Shown piece by piece: positions 24,140 through 30,584 of a DNA stretch of 30,584 bases. The position numbers and the translations under genes are program-made. Within the stretch, counting starts at the first letter, position 1, and each line of letters begins with the position of its first letter. Below the pieces are notes generated by a model. The model saw nothing but the letters and a program-made list of their open reading frames with translations. It did no database searches and was not told where the DNA came from. Source of the stretch: Ferrovibrio terrae_B (GTDB lineage: Bacteria > Pseudomonadota > Alphaproteobacteria > Ferrovibrionales > Ferrovibrionaceae); assembly GCF_943371255.1 (NCBI RefSeq), contig NZ_CALRUC010000048.1, positions 1 to 30,584 of the forward strand, read 5' to 3'.

Positions 24140-25534
24140 CTAGTAATTCAGTTCCGCGATCACCGCACGGTCATCGGTCGAAGCCCAGCTCTGCACGGCG
24201 ATGGTTTCGTCGTTGCAGCGGCACACCACTGTGCGCTGCGCCGTGCCGCGCGGAATTGCCAGCGTCGAGGTCGAATTGGTCGGCACACCGGCGGGAATGC
24301 CCGGTGCCGGCTGGCCGTCGAAGGTGACGAGATCGCGGCCGGGTCCGAAATAGCCGCGCGGCCGGCTCAGGATAACGATCGAGCCGGCTTGGCGATCACG
24401 GTCGGCCACCACGGCGGTGCGCAGATGGATATGCGCCGAAGAGCGCGGGAAGGGCGAGCGATAGATATGCGTGGTAGTCTGGCTGGGCACGGTCAGCACG
24501 AATTCATAGGTCGCCGTCGGGCTCGCCTTGAACGGGCCCCAGTAGCCATCGGCACCGGTCACCTTGCGATGGGCGGCTTCGCTGCGCAGGCGCGCGCCGG
24601 TCTGCGGATTGGTCTCCCAGATTTCCACTGTGGCGCCCTCGACCGGCAGGTTGGTCGGCACGCCGCGCGCCATGCCGTTGACCTTGCCGTTCAGTACCGG
24701 GTCGCTCTCCGGCAGTATCTTGGTGGTGGCTGGCGGCCTGCCGATGATGAAGTCCCAGGTCGCGGCAAAAGCCTTTTCGTGGAAGGCCACTTCGCGATGG
24801 TCGAGGCCGGGCAAAACGATGTTCTTGGCGCCGGTGAGGGCAGGGCCCTCGGCTGTCACGCCGGTCGGTGTGCCCGGCATGCCGATGCCGGCACCGTCGG
24901 GCTGCGCGAATTTGTCGAAGGCATCACTGCGGGTGGTCATCCACTGCACGCCCGGCACGGTCTCCAGGCCGTCGTTGAGCCGGCGCAGGAATGGCCCGGC
25001 ACCGTTGAACTCGCTGCCGACCAGCTTGTCGTTCGAGACGATCACGCCATGGTTGGGTGTGCCGCAGAGCACGGCATGGCTGACATGAGCGGCGCCGGGG
25101 CCGTTCTTCAGATAGTTGCGGATCGCATTGCCGCCGCGCGAGGAGCCAACCAGGGCAACGCGGCCGGTGCCAGACTGGCGCAATGCAGCCTGCACGGCCA
25201 CCGACAGCTGCTCGAACTGGTCCTGTGTCGAGGACCGGCCGGCCTGGTATTCGGCATCGTTGCTGCGCGCCAGCGGATAGGGGAAATCGACCGCGAACAG
25301 CCGCTTGTCGGGGAAGCCGTTGCTTTCCCAGCGCCAGATGCTGGTATGCCACAGCGCGGCGGTATCGCCATTGCCGTGTACGAAGATCACGGGCGGATAG
25401 GTATCGAACTGCGGCACGGCCACCGCGACATCCTGCGGACGCGGCGCGCAGGCCAGCAGCGGGGTGAGGCCGATCGCTGCGCTGCCGGCCAGGAAGCCGC
25501 GGCGGGACGGGCGGAAACGGAAATTCTGTGGCAT
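24140..25534 (-). CDS. Tat-exported lipase/esterase with C-terminal AF1763-like domain
   Basis: This is an exported alpha/beta hydrolase of 464 residues. The ATG at 25534 is chosen since AGGA lies 6 bases upstream and a twin-arginine signal SRRGFLAG (10-17) follows; an in-frame start 60 bases upstream lacks both. The signal ends in LLAC (26-29), a plausible lipobox with Cys29, so the mature protein may be a lipoprotein. Visible catalytic elements are FVHGNGDTAALWH (51-63) and the nucleophile Ser132 in GSSRGG. The last 170 residues are beta-rich, with GATVEIWETNPQTGAR and TGADGYWGPFKA, resembling the C-terminal domain of the Archaeoglobus AF1763 lipase group. Likely substrates are lipids or polyesters outside the cytoplasm. 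The family call is from motifs and architecture only. Confidence 0.75.
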   Translation of the reverse strand: MPQNFRFRPSRRGFLAGSAAIGLTPLLACAPRPQDVAVAVPQFDTYPPVIFVHGNGDTAALWHTSIWRWESNGFPDKRLFAVDFPYPLARSNDAEYQAGRSSTQDQFEQLSVAVQAALRQSGTGRVALVGSSRGGNAIRNYLKNGPGAAHVSHAVLCGTPNHGVIVSNDKLVGSEFNGAGPFLRRLNDGLETVPGVQWMTTRSDAFDKFAQPDGAGIGMPGTPTGVTAEGPALTGAKNIVLPGLDHREVAFHEKAFAATWDFIIGRPPATTKILPESDPVLNGKVNGMARGVPTNLPVEGATVEIWETNPQTGARLRSEAAHRKVTGADGYWGPFKASPTATYEFVLTVPSQTTTHIYRSPFPRSSAHIHLRTAVVADRDRQAGSIVILSRPRGYFGPGRDLVTFDGQPAPGIPAGVPTNSTSTLAIPRGTAQRTVVCRCNDETIAVQSWASTDDRAVIAELNY

Positions 25535-25575
25535 GACGGATCCTGGTTCTGAAGGCCAGTTTGGCTGGATGAGTC

Positions 25576-25593
25576 TGTCGGTTATCGCCGACA
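25576..25593. promoter_or_regulatory. Inverted repeat in the lipase-MFS divergent region
   Basis: TGTCGG-TTATCG-CCGACA is a perfect 6-bp inverted repeat with a 6-base spacer in the 143-base gap between divergent genes, 42 bases from the lipase ATG. It could be an operator. No convincing promoter hexamers could be placed around it. Confidence 0.3.
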
Positions 25594-25677
25594 AATGTGA
25601 CGATACTCTGGCGGCCGGCGCAAGATGAGTGAATACTGCGTGATAACCCCCGACGCCCTCAAGCCAATTCCGGTCTG

Positions 25678-26895
25678 ATGTCCTCCCGTAACCTGATTTT
25701 TATGCTGGCGGCCCTCGAGGTTCTCGCCATTTTGCCAATTGCCAGTTTCCCGGCCCTGATGCCGGATTTCATTGCCGCCTGGGATCTGAGCAACAGCGAG
25801 GCCGGCTGGATCGCCGGCGTCTATTACCTCGGCTACATGCTGGTGGTCACGCATGCGATGATGCTGACCGACCGCTTCGACGCCAAGCTGATCTTTGCCG
25901 GCGGCGCGCTGGTCACCGGCCTCAGCACCGTGGGTTTCGCCCTGTTTGCCGATGGCTTCTGGTCTGGCTTTTTCCTGCGCGCCATCGGCGGCGTCGGCCA
26001 GGCCGCAATCTATATGCCCGGCCTGCGTGCACTGACCGACCGTCTGCAGGGTGGCGAACAGAGTCGCGCCGTCACCTTCTACACCGCCAGCTACTCGATT
26101 GCCGTTGCGGCAAGCTTCACCGTCACCGGCCTGCTGGCCGAGTCCTTTGGCTGGCGCTGGAGCTTTGCCGTGGTGGGCGGGCTCAGTCTGGTGGCTGGCC
26201 TGCTGGCCTGGTGGCTGCTGGCGCCGCATGTGCCGCCGGTCAAGGACACGGCCGCGCGCGGCTTCGCCCTGCGGCCGGTGCTGCGCAACCGCGATGCGAT
26301 GGGTTATATCATCGGTTACGCTGCCCATGGCTTTGAACTCACGGCCATGCGTGCCTGGATCACGGCTTTCCTCGTCTTCGTTCTGGCGCGCGACCCGTCC
26401 GTGTCGGCCGTGCTGCCCAGCGCCACCGTGCTGGCGGCGCTGGTCACGCTGATCGGCCTGCCGGCCAGCCTGCTGGGCAACGAACTGGCGTTGAAAGTCG
26501 GCCGACGTCGCGCTCTGGTCGGTATCATGACCATCTCGGCGGTGATGGGGCTGGCATTCGGCTTCACCGCCTGGCTGCCGGTCTGGGCGGTACTGTTGTT
26601 CAGCGCGGTCTATTTCGTCTTTATCTGCGGCGATTCCGGATCGCTCACGTCGGGCATGATGGCCGCGGCCGAGCCCGAGCATCGCGCCTCGACCATGGCG
26701 CTGCATTCCGCCCTCGGCTTTGGCGTTTCGGTGCTGGGGCCGCTGTTTGTCGGTTTCGCATTGGATGCGGCGCAATATATGGCGGGTGGGCAGAGTGTCG
26801 TCACTTGGGGCATCGGCCTCGCGGTGATGGGAATTGGTGCGCTGATTGGTCCGCTTGCCCTGGTTCGGACCGGTAAAAATCTTCAATCGCGTTGA
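25678..26895 (+). CDS. Major facilitator superfamily transporter
   Basis: This is an inner-membrane secondary transporter of 405 residues with about 12 hydrophobic helices. The N-terminal half has the start LIFMLAALEVLAILPIASFPALMPDF, a loop 2-3 motif-A-like segment MLTDRFDAKLI (about 61-71) and GGVGQAAIYMPGLRAL in helix 4. A cytoplasmic loop with PPVKDTAARGFALRP separates the halves. The second half has the parallel GNELALKVGRRRAL, the loop 8-9 counterpart of motif A. The ATG has no clear Shine-Dalgarno. The gene is divergent from the lipase and its stop codon lies inside the -35 of the next promoter. The substrate is unknown. Confidence 0.9.
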   Translation: MSSRNLIFMLAALEVLAILPIASFPALMPDFIAAWDLSNSEAGWIAGVYYLGYMLVVTHAMMLTDRFDAKLIFAGGALVTGLSTVGFALFADGFWSGFFLRAIGGVGQAAIYMPGLRALTDRLQGGEQSRAVTFYTASYSIAVAASFTVTGLLAESFGWRWSFAVVGGLSLVAGLLAWWLLAPHVPPVKDTAARGFALRPVLRNRDAMGYIIGYAAHGFELTAMRAWITAFLVFVLARDPSVSAVLPSATVLAALVTLIGLPASLLGNELALKVGRRRALVGIMTISAVMGLAFGFTAWLPVWAVLLFSAVYFVFICGDSGSLTSGMMAAAEPEHRASTMALHSALGFGVSVLGPLFVGFALDAAQYMAGGQSVVTWGIGLAVMGIGALIGPLALVRTGKNLQSR

Positions 26896-26920
26896 CGCTT
26901 TTCGGCGTATCCGGTCTAAT
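26892..26920 (+). promoter_or_regulatory. Strong sigma70-like promoter giving a probable leaderless mRNA
   Basis: TTGACG (26892-26897) and TCTAAT (26915-26920) are spaced by the optimal 17 bases. The expected start point, about seven bases after the -10, falls on the ATG at 26927. There is no Shine-Dalgarno. The -35 overlaps the MFS stop codon. Both hexamers are the same as at the thiolase promoter. Confidence 0.7.
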
Positions 26921-26926
26921 TCGCCC

Positions 26927-27205
26927 ATGTGCGACCGCTGTGAATTGCCGCCCGATGTCGAACTGATCGGCATGCCTGACGATCAGGCCGCCGCGATCCG
27001 TCGCCGCTACCAGCGCCAGCAACGCATCCTCGATCTGCTTGCCCTTGTCGAAAATCCCGATGCCCTGCCGCCAGCCGATGCCATGCGTATCGGCCAGGAA
27101 ATCTTGGTGCTGCTCGGCGAAATCGAAGCCGATCCCGAAGCGCCGAAATGCGGCCTGCCGCGCCTGCGCGCCGGCACCAGACCCCAGTTCCAGACCTACG
27201 CCTAA
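26927..27205 (+). CDS. Small hypothetical protein with N-terminal CxxC
   Basis: The protein is not recognised. The 92-residue product begins MCDRCELPPDVELIGMP, with Cys2 and Cys5 as a CxxC pair and a third Cys at about 75 (PKCGLP). The middle (about 25-70) is a charged helical stretch, AAAIRRRYQRQQRILDLLALV and IGQEILVLLGEIE. The ATG at 26927 is chosen because it lies at the expected transcription start of a good promoter. The longer frame from 26846 would run through that promoter and the MFS 3' end. The stop is 14 bases before the amidohydrolase ATG, so the two form one unit. The role may be metal or zinc binding; this is a guess from the CxxC only. Confidence 0.7.
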   Translation: MCDRCELPPDVELIGMPDDQAAAIRRRYQRQQRILDLLALVENPDALPPADAMRIGQEILVLLGEIEADPEAPKCGLPRLRAGTRPQFQTYA

Positions 27206-27219
27206 GAAAGAGAACGCTC

Positions 27220-28497
27220 ATGCACGCTCCCCGCCACCGCACGCTGTCGCCAGACAAGGCCGCGATCTTCGGCAAGATCGACGCCATGCTGCCCGAACTG
27301 GAAAAGATCTATCTCGATCTGCACCAGCATCCGGAACTCTCGATGCAGGAAGTGCGCACCGCCGGCATCGCTGCCGCCTGGATGAAGCAGTATGGTTTCG
27401 AGGTGCATGAAAAGGTCGGCACCACCGGCGTGGTGGCGATTCTGAAGAATGGCGATGGCCCGGTGATCCTGCTGCGTGCCGACATGGATGGCCTGCCGGT
27501 GAAGGAAAAGACCGGGCTCGGCTATGCCAGCACGCAGACCGGCGTGGATCGCTTCGGCCAGTCGGTGTCGATCATGCATGCCTGCGGCCATGATTTCCAT
27601 GTCACCTGGCTGATGGCCGTTGGTCGCCTGCTGTCGGAAGCACGCGACACCTGGAAGGGCACCGTGATGGCAGTGTTCCAGCCGGCCGAGGAAATCGGCG
27701 CGGGTGCGCGCGCCATGCTGGCAGATGGCATGGTCAAGCGTTTCCCCAAGCCCACTGTCTCGCTGGGCCAGCATGTCATACCGCTGCCGGCCGGCCGCAT
27801 CGGCTACAAGGCCGGCGTCGCCATGTCGGCAGCCGACAGCTGGGAAGTGAAACTGTTCGGCCGTGGCGCCCATGGCTCCAAGCCGCAGAACAGCATCGAC
27901 CCCGTGGTGATGGCCGCCTCCACCGTGATGCGGCTGCAAACCGTGGTGTCGCGCGAAGTGGCGATGGCGGATAGTGCCGTTGTCACCGTGGGCACACTGC
28001 AAAGCGGATTCAATGAAAACGTGATCCCCGACGAGGCGCTGCTGCGCCTCAATATCCGCACCTTCAAGGAAAACGTGCGCACCCGCGTGCTGGCTTCAGT
28101 CAAGCGCATCATCGATGCCGAGGCGCAGGCCTCCGGTGCGCCGAAGCCGCCGGAATATTCGGTGATCAGCCAGTTCCCGCTCACCATCAACGACGAGGCT
28201 GCCACCGCGCGCACCGTCGAGGGCATGTCGGCCTATTTCGGGCCTGAGCGCGTGATGACGGTGGAACCGGCCTCGGGCAGCGAGGATTTCGGCCTGTTCG
28301 GCACGGCCTGGAATGTGCCCTCGGTGTTCTGGGTGATCGGCGGCAGCGATCCGGATCTCTATGCCAAGGCGCAGACCGGCGACGATCCGACCATCCTGCC
28401 GGTCAACCATTCGCCCTTCTATGCGCCGGTGCTGCATCCGACGCTGCGCACCGGCATCGAGGCGATGCTGGCAGCGTCCTACAGCTGGCTGGATTAA
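27220..28497 (+). CDS. M20-family amidohydrolase (hippurate hydrolase / N-acyl amino acid amidohydrolase type)
   Basis: This is a cytoplasmic metallo-hydrolase of 425 residues that removes acyl groups from N-acyl amino acids or related amides. Visible marks are HQHPELSMQE (35-44), RADMDGLPVKE (86-96), the metal-site segment MHACGHDFH with Cys122 and His124, the catalytic and ligand pair Glu157-Glu158 in QPAEEIGAGA, His185 in GQHV, GSEDFGLF near the C-terminus and His397 in VNHSPFY. The start ATG at 27220 lies after AAAGAGA and gives the usual N-terminus; the frame is open further up inside the preceding gene. Its stop TAA shares TTAA with the converging DUF2063 gene. The precise substrate is not determined. 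Confidence 0.92.
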   Translation: MHAPRHRTLSPDKAAIFGKIDAMLPELEKIYLDLHQHPELSMQEVRTAGIAAAWMKQYGFEVHEKVGTTGVVAILKNGDGPVILLRADMDGLPVKEKTGLGYASTQTGVDRFGQSVSIMHACGHDFHVTWLMAVGRLLSEARDTWKGTVMAVFQPAEEIGAGARAMLADGMVKRFPKPTVSLGQHVIPLPAGRIGYKAGVAMSAADSWEVKLFGRGAHGSKPQNSIDPVVMAASTVMRLQTVVSREVAMADSAVVTVGTLQSGFNENVIPDEALLRLNIRTFKENVRTRVLASVKRIIDAEAQASGAPKPPEYSVISQFPLTINDEAATARTVEGMSAYFGPERVMTVEPASGSEDFGLFGTAWNVPSVFWVIGGSDPDLYAKAQTGDDPTILPVNHSPFYAPVLHPTLRTGIEAMLAASYSWLD

Positions 28498-29270
28498 ACC
28501 CCAGGCTCCATGGCACTGGATGGCCGCGCGAACACGCCGCCATCCAGCATCCAGCTGAAACTGGCGGGGAAATCGAAATCCTCATGCACGCCGGCGGCCT
28601 GCATGGCGGCATCCAGCGGCACACCGTTGGCCAGTTCGGCCAGCAGGCGGTCCTCGCCGTGATTGAGCTTGTGCCAGCAGACCGTGATGCCGCGGCGCCA
28701 GACCAGCAGGCGCTCGCTGCTGCCGGCCAGCTGGATGCGCTCCACCGCCGGTGATTCCGGCTGGTGCACCTGCCAGATCTCGCTGACCGGAAACGGCGTG
28801 GAGAGCCGCTGCGCCGATGGATGCAGCGTGAAGGTCATCTCCTCGATGGCATCGGGCAGGTCTTCCGGCCGCAGCAGATCCACATCCTCGGCATGTTCGG
28901 CCACATTCAGCGCCCATTCAAAGGCGGCGATATCGGGCAGGTAATGATGTCCGCTGAGATCGGGCAAGGCGGCGAGGAAGGTGGGAAAGCCGCCGCCATA
29001 TTGTGCCAGGATCGGTGAGCGCGGCGGATCGAAGATCAGGAAGGCGCGCGCGGTCTGGGCGAAGAAAGCCTCGCCGACCAGGGCGCGCGTGACCGGGAAG
29101 GTCACCGCCAGCACTTCCAGCAAACTGGCGCGGAAGCGGTCGGCATAGATCTGCAATCGGCCTTCCGCCGGGATCGCATCGCCGATCACCTTCTCGACGA
29201 TGCCATACAGCGAGCCGGTCAGCGCAGCGGCAAACTCATGCTGACGTTCAAGCAGCGCGCTCATCGCCAT
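28494..29270 (-). CDS. DUF2063 family protein, partner of the DUF692 enzyme (MbnC/BufC-like)
   Basis: This is a 258-residue protein of the DUF2063 family (PF09836, labelled 'putative DNA-binding domain' but known as the partner of DUF692 enzymes in several peptide-modifying systems). The N-terminal helical domain has RQHEFAAALTG (8-18), RLQIYADRFRASLLEVLAVTFPVTRALVGEAFF (38-70) and DIAAFEWALNVAEHAED (113-129), which are the family marks. The C-terminal part is beta-rich and may recruit the peptide substrate. The start at 29270 overlaps the end of the DUF692 gene by 23 bases; a second in-frame ATG two codons on is equally possible. The overlap shows coupled expression. Confidence 0.87.
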   Translation of the reverse strand: MAMSALLERQHEFAAALTGSLYGIVEKVIGDAIPAEGRLQIYADRFRASLLEVLAVTFPVTRALVGEAFFAQTARAFLIFDPPRSPILAQYGGGFPTFLAALPDLSGHHYLPDIAAFEWALNVAEHAEDVDLLRPEDLPDAIEEMTFTLHPSAQRLSTPFPVSEIWQVHQPESPAVERIQLAGSSERLLVWRRGITVCWHKLNHGEDRLLAELANGVPLDAAMQAAGVHEDFDFPASFSWMLDGGVFARPSSAMEPGV

Positions 29271-30252
29271 CCGTCGCTGTTAGTTCGTCGCCGGGGAGTT
29301 CGCTGGGCCTGAGTGCCGCGGCGCGCTGGCGCTCGGCATGCTGGGCTTCGGCCACCAGATGCGCCAGCGGTGGCAGGTTGCTGTCCCATTCCAGGCTGGT
29401 GGCGGCATGCGGGAAGCGCTGTACCGCGCTGGCATAGAGCCGCCAGACCGGTTCGGCCACCAGGGCGCCGTGGTCGTCGATCAGCATCAGCTTGCCATCG
29501 GCGGTGCATTCGCTGTGGCCGGCCAGGCGAATCTGGTGCACCGCCGGGCCGGGCAGGCTGTCGAGATAGGCCTCCGCGACCGCCGGTGCGGCCTCGCGGC
29601 CGACATGGTTGACGCTGGAGACATAGAGATTGTTCACGTCGCACAGAATGCCGCAGCCGCTCTGCTGGCTCAGGCGGCTGAGGAATTCGGCCTCGGCGAT
29701 CTGGCTCTCACGGAAGCGCAGATAGCTGGCAGGATTGGCCATCAGGATCGGCCGTTTCAGCCGGCCCTGTACGATATCGACATTGCGGCAGCAGCTTTCC
29801 AGGCTCTCGGCTGTATAGGGCAGGGGGAGCAGATCATTATAGTACCGGCCCTCGACACCGACCCAGGCGAGATGCTCCGACACCAGCGCCGGCTCCAGCC
29901 AGTCGACCAGGCGGGCCAGCCGGTTCAGATGATCGGCATCGGGCAGTTCGTCGCTGCCCAGGCCCAGGCCGGTGGCCTGCACGGCAACCGGCCACAGGGC
30001 GCGGGCCTGTTCCAGGTAATGGCGCGCAGCACCGCCGCCCATATAGGTCTCGGCATGGATTTCCAGCCAGCCGATCGGCGGGCGCGTATCCAGCAGATCC
30101 TGGTGATGCGGTGGGCGAAGCCCGACGCCAACGCGCTCCGGCGCCAGCCCGGGCATGATCGCCGATGCGATCCCGGGGGCCGGGCTGCCGTTGGTCGCGT
30201 CCCGGGCCAGAGTCTCCCTGGTCGGTGCGGCAATGGGTTTCTGCTCCGTCAT
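29248..30252 (-). CDS. DUF692 family multinuclear non-haem iron oxidase (MNIO; MbnB/TglH/BufB relative)
   Basis: This is a TIM-barrel enzyme of the DUF692 family. Characterised members (MbnB, TglH) use an iron cluster and O2 to rework cysteine or other residues of ribosomal peptides. From the ATG at 30252 it is 334 residues; the family is usually nearer 280-300, and an in-frame ATG at 30156 (MPGLAPERVGVGLRPPHH) would give 302. Visible blocks numbered from 30252 are EIHAE (64-68), SEHLAWVG (125-132), NPASYLRF (173-180), CDVNNLYV (204-211) with His216, RLAGHSE (242-248), IDDHGA (258-263) and LEWDSNLPP (287-295). The His/Asp/Glu set for metal binding is present, although the usual DTH and ERD triplets read DDH and EWD here. 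No leader-bearing precursor peptide is visible next to it. Confidence 0.87.
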   Translation of the reverse strand: MTEQKPIAAPTRETLARDATNGSPAPGIASAIMPGLAPERVGVGLRPPHHQDLLDTRPPIGWLEIHAETYMGGGAARHYLEQARALWPVAVQATGLGLGSDELPDADHLNRLARLVDWLEPALVSEHLAWVGVEGRYYNDLLPLPYTAESLESCCRNVDIVQGRLKRPILMANPASYLRFRESQIAEAEFLSRLSQQSGCGILCDVNNLYVSSVNHVGREAAPAVAEAYLDSLPGPAVHQIRLAGHSECTADGKLMLIDDHGALVAEPVWRLYASAVQRFPHAATSLEWDSNLPPLAHLVAEAQHAERQRAAALRPSELPGDELTATDGDERAA

Positions 30253-30390
30253 GGCGGCGGATACACACTCTTCAGGCTGATGCGTCGCTGCACAGGCCTG
30301 CCAGCCCTGTGCATATCCCGGCACTCTAGCATCGCCTGTGGAAAAATACCTGCCGAGATCAGGCGGTGCCGACGCTCAACTACTGGTTAC

Positions 30391-30584
30391 TTAAAGAGGA
30401 TTTTCCGTTGCCAGGCCGGCGGGGGACTGCAGGGGCAGGCCAAGGCGGCCGATCCCGGGCAGCTTCAGCGCCGGGCGCAGGACGTCGATGCCGATGGTCA
30501 GGCCGAGCAGGTTCAGCTCCAGCCCCTCGCGGGCGGCCGCCGTCACGCCGGCCAGGCCCAGCAGGTTGACCTGCCAGCCAGTGC
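30391..30584 (-). CDS. Partial CDS, C-terminal 63 residues of an unrecognised gene cut by the window edge
   Basis: On the minus strand a frame open from the right edge ends with TAA at 30391-30393. The 63 visible residues are Leu/Gly-rich with NLLGL repeated 17 residues apart (QVNLLGLAG and ELNLLGLTIG) followed by LRPALKLPGIGRLGLPL. Nearly all third codon positions are G or C, as in true genes of this window. It lacks a start only because it continues outside. There is no Cys, so it is not the tail of a Cys-rich MNIO precursor. It lies 138 bases upstream of the DUF692 start on the same strand and might share its transcript. Confidence 0.55.
   Translation of the reverse strand, partial: TGWQVNLLGLAGVTAAAREGLELNLLGLTIGIDVLRPALKLPGIGRLGLPLQSPAGLATENPL

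Noticed and set aside
26927..27205. Small CxxC protein considered as the MNIO precursor peptide
   Set aside because: It is on the other strand, more than 2 kb from the DUF692 gene and in a unit with the amidohydrolase. It has only three Cys and no leader-core pattern.
29313..29612. Plus-strand open frame opposite the DUF692 gene
   Set aside because: It is an Arg/Pro-rich shadow of the DUF692 coding sequence without motifs.
30366..30569. Plus-strand 67-codon frame at the right edge
   Set aside because: It is Gly/Arg/Pro-rich, and the minus-strand frame here has the better codon pattern.

Overview
The window is GC-rich chromosomal DNA from an alphaproteobacterium, probably in or near Rhodospirillales. 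The evidence for this is gene content and order: an unbroken sucC-sucD-sucA-sucB-lpd operon, a short-linker FtsK of 834 residues, a glutathione-dependent formaldehyde pathway, and strongly GC3-biased codons throughout. No rRNA, tRNA, IS element, phage gene or CRISPR array was seen. Species cannot be fixed by eye.

Layout, left to right. Positions 167-5066 hold an exported phytase-like-fold esterase; then, on the minus strand, a small exported alpha/beta hydrolase and a compact AMP-forming acyl ligase; and, divergent from these, a DapC-type aminotransferase. Positions 5144-7972 hold ftsK and a small two-TM protein. At 8041-9912 a TetR repressor is divergent from a thiolase, with a clear operator-promoter between them. 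At 10017-11974 a two-gene formaldehyde detoxification unit is coupled by a TGATG overlap. At 11971-13924, on the minus strand, are an alpha/beta hydrolase with its own palindromic operator, a short-clade chlorite dismutase-like haem protein and a YbjQ-family protein. At 14004-14669 is a Tat-exported LolA homologue. At 14983-22991 is the TCA-cycle block: succinyl-CoA synthetase, the E1 and E2 subunits of 2-oxoglutarate dehydrogenase, a small ferredoxin-like-fold protein inserted between E2 and E3, and E3. At 23056-25534 are a DMT permease, a tiny membrane protein and a Tat-exported lipase. At 25678-28497 are an MFS permease, a small CxxC protein with an apparently leaderless promoter, and an M20 amidohydrolase. 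At 28494-30252, on the minus strand, is a DUF2063/DUF692 (MNIO) pair, preceded by the truncated end of an unrecognised gene.

How the genes work together. The suc-lpd genes encode 2-oxoglutarate to succinate as one transcription unit with a single clear terminator. The frmA-fghA pair converts formaldehyde-glutathione adduct to formate. The DUF692/DUF2063 pair belongs to families that install oxidative modifications on ribosomal peptides, but no precursor peptide is visible here; this is the most likely place for undescribed biology. The chlorite dismutase-like gene is the second: it keeps the proximal His and distal Arg expected of an active enzyme, and its Shine-Dalgarno lies in one of two mutually exclusive hairpins.

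Several small regulatory details recur. Two palindromic operators sit inside -35/-10 spacers. Two promoters share TTGACG/TCTAAT hexamers. Two pairs of converging genes share one TTAA for both stop codons. Two terminators have T-tracts that encode the stop codon of the opposing gene.
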